A DNA stretch of 13,186 nt from DATAFT01 sp035544635 (GTDB taxonomy: Bacteria > Acidobacteriota > Thermoanaerobaculia > Multivoradales > Multivoraceae): NCBI GenBank assembly GCA_035544635.1, contig DATKDQ010000398.1, forward strand, positions 1-13,186, given 5' to 3'. Positions 5,631 to 12,560 of the stretch are shown here, in pieces; the stretch's first letter is position 1, and each line of letters starts with the position of its first letter. The position numbers and the translations under genes were made by a program. The notes beneath the pieces are model-generated. The model was not told where the DNA came from, made no database searches, and worked only from the letters and a program-made list of their open reading frames with translations.

Positions 5631-8297
5631 GTGTCCCTGCGCTTCCTTCTCCGCCAACTGGCGCGCGAGCTCCGCGGCGTGGCGCACCGGCTGGTCGCCT
5701 TCGTCCTCTGCCTCGCGGTCGGTGTCGCGGCGGTGGTGATCGTGGCCGGCATCTCGTCGAGCCTCGACCGCGGGATCCGGCTCGAAGCCCGCAACCTGCT
5801 CGCCGCCGACCTCGCGGTCGAGTCGAGCCGGTCGCCGTCGGACGAGATCCTGGCCGCGATCGATGCCCTCCCGGGAAGCCGACGGGCCGGGATCCGCGAG
5901 CTGGTGACGATCGTCGCCGCACCGCGCCCCGCCCCGCACCCCGATTCGCTGGCGCCGCGTCCGGACGACCCGCCGCGCACACTCCTGGTCGAGCTCAAGG
6001 TTGTCGACGGCCCCTACCCGTTCTACGGCGACCTCGAGCTCGACCCACCCTCCGCGCTCGCGCCGCTCCTCGGCGACGACGGCGTGGTGGTCGCGCCCGA
6101 TCTGCTGGCGCGGCTCGGCGTCGCGGTCGGAGACGAGATCTCGGTCGGCGGCGAGCCGTTCACGATCCGCGGCCTGGTCTTAGTCGAGCCCGACCGCCTC
6201 GGCGGCGCCTTCACGTTGGGACCGCGCGTCTTCCTCGGCGCCGCCGGCCTCGACCGTACTCCCCTGGTCGACCTCGGGAGCCGCGTCGAGCACTCGGTGC
6301 TGGTCCAGCTTCCGATCGAGACCCCGCTCGAGACGCTGCGCGCGCACGCCGAGGACCTGGCCGAGATCGCGCCCCGCGCCGACGGCTACCGGGTCGAGAC
6401 CTACGACCAGGCGCAGCCGGCGCTGCGCCGCGGGCTGGAGCGCCTGGAGCGCTTCCTCGGTCTGGTCGCGCTGCTCTCACTCCTGGTGGGGGGGGTAGGC
6501 GTGGGGCAGGCGATCCGGGTGTGGATCGCCGGACGCAGCGACGCCATCGCGATCCTCAAGTGCCTGGGTCTGCGCCCGCGCGAGACCTTCCTCCTCTACC
6601 TCGGGCAGGCGGCGGCGCTCGGCCTGCTCGGGAGCCTCGCCGGCTGCGCCCTCGGCCTCGCGATCAGCGCCGCGCTGCCCTTCTTCCTGCGCGACATCGT
6701 CCCGGCGGAGCTCCTCGACCCCTGGCAGCCGATGGCGCTCCTGCGCGGGATCGCGCTCGGCCTAGGCACCACCGTGGTGTTCGCGGTGCCGCCGCTGACC
6801 CAGGTGCTGCGCGTGCCGCCCGCGCGCGTGCTGCGCCAGAACGCCGAGCCGCTGCCGGGCACGCGAGCGGTGACCATCGCCTGCGCGCTGCTCCTGGTCC
6901 TCGGCACCGCCGCGCTCGCCGGCGCTCAAGCCGGCGAGGCTCTGCTCGCCGCCCAGTTCACCGCCGGGCTGGCGGGCACGGCGCTCGCGCTGGCGGTGGC
7001 CGCGTGGGTGCTGGTGCGGGCGGCGCGGCGGCTCCCGCGCGGCGCCGGCGGCCGGGTGTGGCTGCGCCACGGCATCGCCTCGCTGGCGCGCCCCGGCGCC
7101 GCCACGCTGGCCGCGATCGTCGCCATCGGTCTCGGTCTCCTGGTCGTGTTCGCCACCCAGCAGGTGCAGTCGCAGCTGCGCGCGCGCATGGAGGCCGAGA
7201 TCCCCGACGACGCGCCCTCCGCGTTCTTCGCCGACGTCCAGCCCGACCAATGGGAGCCCCTGGCGGAGCTGCTCGAGCGCCAGGACGCGAGCGCCGTGGT
7301 GTCGGTGCCGGTGGTGGTGGCGCGCGTGCGCGCGATCGACGGCGAGAGCGTCGCCGAGCTGGTGGAGGGGGCCGGCGGGCCCGGCGGGCGCCGCTGGGCG
7401 CTCACGCGTGAGCAGCGACTGACCTACATGGAGAAGCTGCCCGAGGGGAACCGCATCGTCGCCAGCAGCGCGCCGCGGGCTCCAGCTTCGCCTCCTGCTG
7501 CCGGCCCATCACTCGGCGATCCCGATCCGGCGAGCGGCGACAGCGCCGGCTCGGTCGCAGGCGAGCTGTGGACCGATCCCGAGCGCAACGAGCTCTCCGT
7601 CGACGAGGATTTCGCCCGCGACCTCGGGGTCCGGCTCGGCTCGACCATCGACTTCGACATCCAGGGCGTTGCGATGTCCTTCGTCGTGACCAGCCTGCGG
7701 GCGGTCGACTGGGAGAGCTTCGGCCTGAACTTCTTCATCGTGGCCGAGCCGGGTGCGCTCGAGGCGGCGCCGCAGATCCGTATCGCCACGGCGAAGCTCC
7801 CCGAGGGCTCCGAGCAGCGCATCCAGGACCTGGTGGTGAGCGAGTTCCCCAACGTCACGGTGGTGCTCGTCAAGGACGTGCTCGAGCGCATCGTTGCGCT
7901 CCTGCGGCAGGTGGGCTGGGGCATCTCGTTCCTGGGAGCGTTCACGCTGGTCGCGGGCCTCGTCATCCTGGCCGCGACCGTCGGCGTCGAGTCCAGCCGG
8001 CGCGGCCGCGAGGTCGCGCTGCTCAAGACCCTGGGCATGCGGCGCGCGGACGTGGTCGCGCTCTTCGCCACCGAGTACGCGCTGCTCGGTCTGGTCGCCG
8101 GCATCGTCGGCGCGATCGGCGGCGGAGTCGTCTCGTGGATCGCGCTCACGCGCGGCATGGACCTCCAGTGGAGGCTCGAGCCGGCGGCCTTCGCCATCGC
8201 GGTGGCGACCGCCGTCGCACTGTCGGTCGTCGCCGGCGCGGGCGCGAGCGCCGGAGCGCTGCGACGTCGGCCCGCCGAGGTCCTGCGCTCGGAGTAG
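5631..8297 (+). CDS. ybbP: YbbP-type FtsX/MacB-like permease of the YbbAP transporter
   Basis: 888 residues against about 804 in E. coli YbbP. There are ten likely TM helices, at about 20-40, 275-297, 321-349, 371-390, 411-430, 441-463, 489-508, 765-785, 814-838 and 853-873. Two FtsX cores are present: ILKCLGLRPRE in the first and LLKTLGMRRADVV in the second. Large periplasmic domains lie between TM1-TM2 and TM7-TM8. V-D-W-E-S-F-G-L-N-F-F at 692-702 matches the YbbP hallmark in the second periplasmic domain, separating it from LolC/LolE and MacB. An Ala/Pro/Ser/Gly linker at about 611-643 interrupts that domain and accounts for part of the extra length. The GTG start at 5631 lacks a clear Shine-Dalgarno but lies 14 bp after ybbA, so coupled translation is likely. 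A run of eight G at 6488-6495 lies in codons 286-289. Confidence 0.92.
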   Translation: MSLRFLLRQLARELRGVAHRLVAFVLCLAVGVAAVVIVAGISSSLDRGIRLEARNLLAADLAVESSRSPSDEILAAIDALPGSRRAGIRELVTIVAAPRPAPHPDSLAPRPDDPPRTLLVELKVVDGPYPFYGDLELDPPSALAPLLGDDGVVVAPDLLARLGVAVGDEISVGGEPFTIRGLVLVEPDRLGGAFTLGPRVFLGAAGLDRTPLVDLGSRVEHSVLVQLPIETPLETLRAHAEDLAEIAPRADGYRVETYDQAQPALRRGLERLERFLGLVALLSLLVGGVGVGQAIRVWIAGRSDAIAILKCLGLRPRETFLLYLGQAAALGLLGSLAGCALGLAISAALPFFLRDIVPAELLDPWQPMALLRGIALGLGTTVVFAVPPLTQVLRVPPARVLRQNAEPLPGTRAVTIACALLLVLGTAALAGAQAGEALLAAQFTAGLAGTALALAVAAWVLVRAARRLPRGAGGRVWLRHGIASLARPGAATLAAIVAIGLGLLVVFATQQVQSQLRARMEAEIPDDAPSAFFADVQPDQWEPLAELLERQDASAVVSVPVVVARVRAIDGESVAELVEGAGGPGGRRWALTREQRLTYMEKLPEGNRIVASSAPRAPASPPAAGPSLGDPDPASGDSAGSVAGELWTDPERNELSVDEDFARDLGVRLGSTIDFDIQGVAMSFVVTSLRAVDWESFGLNFFIVAEPGALEAAPQIRIATAKLPEGSEQRIQDLVVSEFPNVTVVLVKDVLERIVALLRQVGWGISFLGAFTLVAGLVILAATVGVESSRRGREVALLKTLGMRRADVVALFATEYALLGLVAGIVGAIGGGVVSWIALTRGMDLQWRLEPAAFAIAVATAVALSVVAGAGASAGALRRRPAEVLRSE

Positions 8298-8340
8298 CCC
8301 CGGCGGATCGCAGGGTGCGAGCGCCGAGTGAGAGGCCGCC

Positions 8341-9312
8341 CTACTCGCTCGCGATCGCTTCGCTCACCCGGACGAACCGGTATCCCGCAGAGCGAGCGCG
8401 CGGGATCTCCTCGGCGAGCACAGCGAGGGTCTCGGGATAGGGGTGACCGATCGCGATCGCGGGCGCGCCGCCGTCGGCCAGGGCGAGCAGGCGGTGGAGC
8501 TCGCGCCGGATCGCTTCCGGATCGCGATCGCCGTCGAGGAAGACCTTGCGCTCGCCGGCCGCCATACCGAGGTCGCGCGCCAGGCTGAAGCCCACGCTCT
8601 GTGGGCTGGTGCGTGAATCGAGGAAGAACATCCCCCTCGCCCGCACCACCTCGAGCACCGCCTCCATCGCGACGCGATCCTCGGAGAGAGCCGAGCCCAT
8701 GTGGTTGTTGACGCCGGCGGCGCCCGGCACGGCGTCGAGCGCGCGCCGGGTCGAGGCCCGGAGCGCGCGCGGCCGCATGCCGGCGTCGAGCGCGCCCGGT
8801 CCGGGGTCCTCGCCCCGATGGGCCTCCATCGGCAGATGGCAGAGCACCTCCTCGCCGAGCTCGGCCAGCCTGATCGCCACCTCGGCGCTGCGGGGCTCGA
8901 ACGGCAGGACGGCGTAGGTGAGGGGGACGCCGAAGGCGCGCAGCTGGTCGATCACCTCGAGGCTGCGGCCGAGGTCGTCGATGACGATCGCGAGGCTCCC
9001 GCGCGACGGGGCACCGCTCGCTCGCGGCGAGCCGACCGGAGCCTCCAGGTCGCCGCGCGCCCCGGAGTCGGCCGCCGTGGGCGGTCGATCGAAGCCATCG
9101 GGATGCGAGTGCCGAGCCGAATCGGACTTGGTCCACCGCCCCCAGCCATACCCCGCCCCAACCAGAGCGGCGGCGATCACCGCCAGCGCCAGCCAGCGCG
9201 CCCCGGAGCCGTGCGCGCCGCCACGACGCCCGGAGCGCCAGCCCCCGGCACCGGAGGCTCGCCCCACCGTTTGGCCCGCACTACGGAGGCGGGAGCGGCG
9301 CGAACGCGGCAT
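8341..9312 (-). CDS. yibQ: YibQ/DUF610 divergent polysaccharide deacetylase family protein
   Basis: 323 residues. An Arg-rich cytoplasmic stretch of about 38 residues precedes one TM helix at about 39-57 and a disordered linker to about 105; the rest is the divergent NodB-like fold. Family blocks are all present: AIVIDDLG at 108-115, CHLPME at 158-163, GVNNHMGS at 200-207, FLDSRTSPQSV at 230-240 and IAIGHP at 286-291. The Asp pair 112-113 and His159/His204 could hold the metal as in deacetylases, but no YibQ substrate is firmly established to my knowledge. It is the last gene of the operon, 60 bp after the CtpA-like gene, in the order envC-ctpA-yibQ known from many proteobacteria. This suggests a role in envelope or peptidoglycan remodelling. 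The Shine-Dalgarno before ATG 9312 is poor; in-frame starts further in would shorten only the Arg-rich tail. Confidence 0.88.
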   Translation of the reverse strand: MPRSRRSRLRSAGQTVGRASGAGGWRSGRRGGAHGSGARWLALAVIAAALVGAGYGWGRWTKSDSARHSHPDGFDRPPTAADSGARGDLEAPVGSPRASGAPSRGSLAIVIDDLGRSLEVIDQLRAFGVPLTYAVLPFEPRSAEVAIRLAELGEEVLCHLPMEAHRGEDPGPGALDAGMRPRALRASTRRALDAVPGAAGVNNHMGSALSEDRVAMEAVLEVVRARGMFFLDSRTSPQSVGFSLARDLGMAAGERKVFLDGDRDPEAIRRELHRLLALADGGAPAIAIGHPYPETLAVLAEEIPRARSAGYRFVRVSEAIASE

Positions 9313-9372
9313 GGGATGGAGCGCAGAGAGGGGTCGCGACCGCCGAGGCCGTCCTCCGGCCCCGGCGCGGCG

Positions 9373-10542
9373 TCAGGCGGCCTTCTTCTCGACCTCGCGC
9401 GCGCCGCCGCGCAGGACGTCGAGGGCCCGCTTCAGGATGAGGTCTTCGATCGACTGCTCGAGCTCCTTGAAGCTGCCCGCCCGGACACCGACCACGACGT
9501 CGGGCTCGACGCTGTCGTCGAGCGGCTTGCCGTCGGGTCCGGTGAAGAACGCGTCGGTGAGCACCAGCGAGCCGCCGGCGGCGAGATCGATGACCTTGGT
9601 GCGCCCCGCGAAGCCGAACGTCGGCTGTCCGACCAGCTTGGCCCCGCCGCGCTGGCGCAGGATCTGGGCGAACACCTCGGCCGCTCCCTGGGTGCCGCGG
9701 TTGACCAGGACCGCCGCGTCGCCGCGCCAGCTCCTCGCCGCCTGGCTCGAGTAGCTCTCGAGCTTCTGGTCGCGCTTGAGGAGGAATCCGAGGTCGCCGT
9801 CGGCGAACAGCTTCGCCACCTCGTACGCGGTCTCGACCTCGCCGAACGCTACGCCCCGGACGTCGATCAGGAGCTCGTCCCCGGCGACGCCCGAGAGCAG
9901 CTCGCGCACGCGACGGGGAGCCTCGGCCGAGAACGCCGCGATCCGCAGCAGCGGCACGCCCTCGAACTCCTCGAGGTACGCCACTAGCGGCTCGAACTCG
10001 CTCAGCTCGAGGACCAGATCCTTGGTCTCGCCGGCGCGCAGCACCTCGAGCTCGACGCGGGTGCCGGGTGCTCCGCTCAGACGCTCCTCGATCTTCCACT
10101 GCGGGAGCTCGCGCGTCGACTGCCCGTCGATCTCGGCGATGATGTCGCCCTGCTTGAGCCCGATCTTGGCGGCCGGCCCCTCCTCCTGTACGGCGACCAC
10201 GAACGCGATGCCGCGCTCCTTGGCGAGGCGCAGCCCGCTGCGCGTGACCCCGAGCCGGCGCGCAGCCAGGTAGCTCTGGACCGCCTCTTCGGGGACGTAC
10301 ATCGAGAACGGGTCGAGCGCGTCCGGCGCGCCGTCGAGCGCGCCGCTCATCAGCAGGTCGAGGTCGGTCTCGTCGACGTAGGCCTGGCGCACCAGGCGTA
10401 GGACCTCGGTGAAGACCGAGAGGTACTTGTAGATGGAGTCGTCTTCGCCGGCGCGGGACGGCGCGCCCAGGAGGGTGCCCGACAGGATGGTGAGGACCAG
10501 CGCGCTCGACGCGAACAGGAAGACAAGCCGGCTTCGATTCAT
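9373..10542 (-). CDS. CtpA-like S41 family protein, probably catalytically dead (pseudoprotease)
   Basis: 389 residues: a signal or anchor segment at about 6-26, an N-terminal helical region, a PDZ domain at about 100-175 (EGPAAKIGLKQGDIIAEIDG at 121-140), then the S41 tail-protease fold. In carboxyl-terminal processing proteases the nucleophile sits in G-[ST]-A-S-A-S-E and the Lys base in T-[FY]-G-K-G, 25 residues later. Here these read GTQGAAE (283-289) and TFGFAG. Ser is Gly286 (GGA, 9685-9687) and Lys is Phe311 (TTC, 9610-9612), exactly 25 apart. The usual LRxNxGG before the active site is also altered (DVRGVAFG, 227-234). The fold looks otherwise complete, without stops or frameshifts, so selection for a non-catalytic role is likely. 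ATG 10542 is chosen because it begins the signal; sequence upstream is envC antisense-free coding in another frame. It lies 25 bp after envC. A weak alternative is an unconventional active site using other residues. Confidence 0.9.
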   Translation of the reverse strand: MNRSRLVFLFASSALVLTILSGTLLGAPSRAGEDDSIYKYLSVFTEVLRLVRQAYVDETDLDLLMSGALDGAPDALDPFSMYVPEEAVQSYLAARRLGVTRSGLRLAKERGIAFVVAVQEEGPAAKIGLKQGDIIAEIDGQSTRELPQWKIEERLSGAPGTRVELEVLRAGETKDLVLELSEFEPLVAYLEEFEGVPLLRIAAFSAEAPRRVRELLSGVAGDELLIDVRGVAFGEVETAYEVAKLFADGDLGFLLKRDQKLESYSSQAARSWRGDAAVLVNRGTQGAAEVFAQILRQRGGAKLVGQPTFGFAGRTKVIDLAAGGSLVLTDAFFTGPDGKPLDDSVEPDVVVGVRAGSFKELEQSIEDLILKRALDVLRGGAREVEKKAA

Positions 10543-10567
10543 GCGGTTGGGGGAGGTTGGTGCCGGT

Positions 10568-11743
10568 CTAGCGCAGCCAATCGAGCGGATCGACCGCACG
10601 GTTGTCCTCTCGCAGCTCGAAGTAGAGCTCGCCGGATGGCGAGCCGAGGACGTGATCGAAAGATACCACATCGCCCTTCTCCACCCGCAGCTCGGAGAGC
10701 CCGGCGTAAAGGCTCAGCACCATCCCCGCGTGCTGTACCACGACGGTCAGTCCGAACCCCTGGAAGGGCGCCGCGTAGAGGACGCGGCCGGGGTAGATCG
10801 ACCGCACCTCGCGGGCGGCCGGCGCGACCGCGATCGCCACTCCGTTGTGGGGAACGTGGGTGCGGTAGCGGGGATCGAGGCGGGGGCCGAACTCGGTCAC
10901 CACCTCGCCCAGGATCGGCCAGTCGAGGACGCCCTTGAACTGCCGTACGTCGGTTTCCTCGAGGACCGCGGCGTCCTCTGCCACCAGGATGCCGATCAGA
11001 CGGTCGAGGCGCTGCTCGCGCTGGCGCAGCGCCTCGGCCCGCCCCTCGAGCTGCCGGCGCCGCCGGTCGGCTTCGGCGGCGAGCTCCCGGTGGCGCGCCC
11101 GCGCCGAGGCTGCCGCGGCCAGCCGCTCCTCCTCCTGCGTCACCCAGGACGAGAGCCGCTCGCGCTCCACCGCCAGCGCCGCCCGCTCCTGCGCCAGGCG
11201 GCGGGAGGTCTTCCGGTACTCCTCGAGCGCCAGCGCGTCGCGCCGGGCGAGGAAGCGAAGCTGGCGGATGGCGGTGGGCGCGTCGGAGCTGCCCGCGGAC
11301 GGGGAGGCTGCGGCGGGCTCGTCCCGGGTCGGGGGCAGGGTGGCGGGCGCCGGCCGCATCGCGAGCACCAGGCGCAGCATGCGCTCGCGGCCGAGGCTGT
11401 AGAGGACGACCAGATGAACGCGCAGCGACTCGTGGAGGCGAGTGAGGCGCGCCTCGAGGTCGCGCACGGCGCGCTCACCGCTCTCGACCGCGACATCCTG
11501 CAGCTCGAGGGCGAGGCGGGCCTCGCGCACCTTGCCTTCGCGCAGCTCCAGCTCGAGGGCGGTGGCGCGCAGACGCTCGGCGAGAGTGCGGCTGCGCACC
11601 CGCGCGGCGTCGAGCTCGTCTTCCAGGCGGTCGATCTCGCGGCGGACGGTCGCGAGCTCCTGCTCGCGAGTGGGAGGCGGGCCCGCGGCGGCGAGCGCGA
11701 GCCCGAGAACGGCGAGAGAGGCGGTGCGCCAGGTGCGACTCAG
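10568..11743 (-). CDS. envC: EnvC-like murein hydrolase activator with degenerate LytM domain; probable CTG start
   Basis: 391 residues from CTG. EnvC activates periplasmic N-acetylmuramyl-L-alanine amidases at the division site. The N-terminus from CTG reads SRTWR followed by a hydrophobic core (about 7-20, LAVLGLALAAAG), a textbook signal peptide. Coiled coil follows at about 25-130 and 160-265, split by an Ala/Pro/Ser linker at about 131-157. The LytM/M23 domain covers about 275-391. Its zinc ligands are lost: the HxxxD Asp is Ala303 after His299, the SLYAHL-type His is Gly348, and the final HxH-type His is Tyr374 in LYFEL. This loss is as in E. coli EnvC, whose C-terminal LYFEIR...NPQPWL pattern is matched by LYFELREDNRAVDPLDWL. 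The first standard in-frame start, GTG at 11599, would remove the signal peptide and 48 residues. No ATG, GTG or TTG lies in frame between the preceding stop of the upstream gene and 11599. Confidence 0.88.
   Translation of the reverse strand: MSRTWRTASLAVLGLALAAAGPPPTREQELATVRREIDRLEDELDAARVRSRTLAERLRATALELELREGKVREARLALELQDVAVESGERAVRDLEARLTRLHESLRVHLVVLYSLGRERMLRLVLAMRPAPATLPPTRDEPAAASPSAGSSDAPTAIRQLRFLARRDALALEEYRKTSRRLAQERAALAVERERLSSWVTQEEERLAAAASARARHRELAAEADRRRRQLEGRAEALRQREQRLDRLIGILVAEDAAVLEETDVRQFKGVLDWPILGEVVTEFGPRLDPRYRTHVPHNGVAIAVAPAAREVRSIYPGRVLYAAPFQGFGLTVVVQHAGMVLSLYAGLSELRVEKGDVVSFDHVLGSPSGELYFELREDNRAVDPLDWLR
11740..11743 (-). promoter_or_regulatory. CTGA stop/start overlap coupling the STAS gene to envC
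   Basis: The stop TGA (11740-11742) of the antagonist gene overlaps the proposed CTG start (11741-11743) of envC in the tetramer CTGA, the same geometry as a classic ATGA coupling. GAGGAGG on the minus strand about 13 bases upstream lies inside the last codons of the antagonist gene. Its spacing is long, so reinitiation by terminating ribosomes is the likelier route. This is inferred from sequence only. Confidence 0.5.
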
Positions 11744-12075
11744 AACGAGTCGACAGCCTCCTCTTCGTTGTCCATCACCTCGAAGACGGTGACCAGCTGG
11801 GTGATCTGGAGGATGTCGTTCACCTTCGGAGGCAGGCCGACCAGCTTGAGCCGACCGCCCCGGTTGGTCACCGTGGTGTAGGCAGCCACCAGCTCGCCGA
11901 TGCCGGAGGAGTCGATGGTGGAGACGTCCTTGAGGTTGATCAGGATCTTGCGCGATCCCGAGTCGAGGGCCTCGATCACCGAGTCGCGCAGCGCGATGTC
12001 GCCGGCGCCGATGGTGATCTTGCCCTTGGGCTCGAGAATGGTGACACCCTGCCGATTCCGAACGCCGATCTTCAT
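11740..12075 (-). CDS. STAS-domain anti-sigma factor antagonist (RsbV/SpoIIAA type)
   Basis: 111 residues, the usual single-domain length. The STAS signature is clear: ILINLKDVSTIDSSGIG at about 44-60, with D55-S56-S57-G58 carrying the Ser that the partner kinase phosphorylates, then GGRLKLVGLPPKV at 73-85 and a C-terminal helix ending in acidic residues. Unphosphorylated antagonist binds the cognate RsbW-like kinase and frees its target, classically a sigma factor. The gene overlaps the kinase gene by ATGA and has a strong GGAGGAGGGA upstream. Downstream it abuts envC through CTGA. No sigma factor or PP2C phosphatase is encoded in the window, so the target and the dephosphorylating enzyme are elsewhere or unconventional. 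Confidence 0.93.
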   Translation of the reverse strand: MKIGVRNRQGVTILEPKGKITIGAGDIALRDSVIEALDSGSRKILINLKDVSTIDSSGIGELVAAYTTVTNRGGRLKLVGLPPKVNDILQITQLVTVFEVMDNEEEAVDSF

Positions 12076-12090
12076 CGCTCTCCCTCCTCC
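12072..12090 (-). promoter_or_regulatory. ATGA overlap and strong Shine-Dalgarno at the kinase/antagonist junction
   Basis: GGAGGAGGGA (12081-12090, minus strand) lies five bases before ATG at 12075. The kinase stop TGA occupies 12072-12074, sharing ATGA with that start. The kinase C-terminus (EEGER) is thus partly dictated by the ribosome-binding site of the next gene. Efficient coupled expression at a fixed ratio is expected. Confidence 0.7.
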
Positions 12091-12539
12091 TGGTTCCGCC
12101 CGGGGGTCACTACGCCGCCAACGATGCGCTTGCGCAAGGTCACCTCGGTGCCGCCACTGTCGCGGAACCGGTACTCGACGCCGTCCATGAACTTCCCCAT
12201 GTAGAAGATGCCTCGGCCATCGGGCTTGAGCAGGTTCTCGGGGGCCAGTGGGTTCCCGACCCGTCCGGGATCGAATCCGAGACCCTCGTCGAGGACGCTG
12301 ATCACCAGCTCCTCACCCTCGACGCGAAGATCGATCTCGACTTTCTTTCCCGGGTCCTGCAGGTTGCCGTGCTTGATCGCGTTGGCGACGGCCTCGCGAA
12401 CCGCGATTCCCACCCAGTAGCGCGTGTCCTCGTCGCATTCGAGGCGCCGCAGCGACTCGTCGAGCACGACCTGCACCAGCTCGATGTTCTCGAACCTGCT
12501 GCCGAGGGCGAGATGGAATTGGCACTCAGGTCGAGACAC
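12072..12539 (-). CDS. RsbW/SpoIIAB-like anti-sigma factor serine kinase (HATPase_c_2)
   Basis: 155 residues, typical of the family. GHKL ATPase boxes: N-box E49-xxx-N53 followed by KHGN at 56-59, G1 box DEGLGFD at 84-90, and G2 region DGRGIFYMGKFMD at 107-119 (Gly108, Gly110). These proteins phosphorylate an RsbV-type antagonist on Ser and sequester a sigma factor or other target in the cytosol. The GTG start at 12539 has GGAGAGG three bases upstream; the CPBP stop lies 21 bp before. It is immediately followed by its likely partner antagonist, an order (kinase then antagonist) reversed from the Bacillus rsbV-rsbW operon. With no sigma factor adjacent, the controlled target could be a non-sigma protein. 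That is inference. Confidence 0.92.
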   Translation of the reverse strand: MSRPECQFHLALGSRFENIELVQVVLDESLRRLECDEDTRYWVGIAVREAVANAIKHGNLQDPGKKVEIDLRVEGEELVISVLDEGLGFDPGRVGNPLAPENLLKPDGRGIFYMGKFMDGVEYRFRDSGGTEVTLRKRIVGGVVTPGRNQEEGER

Positions 12540-12560
12540 CCGCCTCTCCGGCGGGGGACT

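Noticed and set aside
5189..7411. Plus-strand frame of 740 codons overlapping ybbA and ybbP
   Set aside because: The product is extremely Arg/Pro/Ala-rich without domains, typical of an alternate frame of GC-rich coding sequence. Two real genes occupy the same strand.
8298..8340. Terminator between the convergent ybbP and yibQ genes
   Set aside because: 43 bp with no stable stem-loop and no T-tract that I can find; termination here is likely factor-dependent or overlapping.
7424..9136. Minus-strand frame of 570 codons spanning the end of ybbP and yibQ
   Set aside because: Crosses two confidently identified genes on opposite strands and yields low-complexity protein.
10433..11881. Plus-strand frame of 482 codons opposite envC and the S41 gene
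   Set aside because: Antisense shadow spanning parts of three genes, with no recognisable domain.
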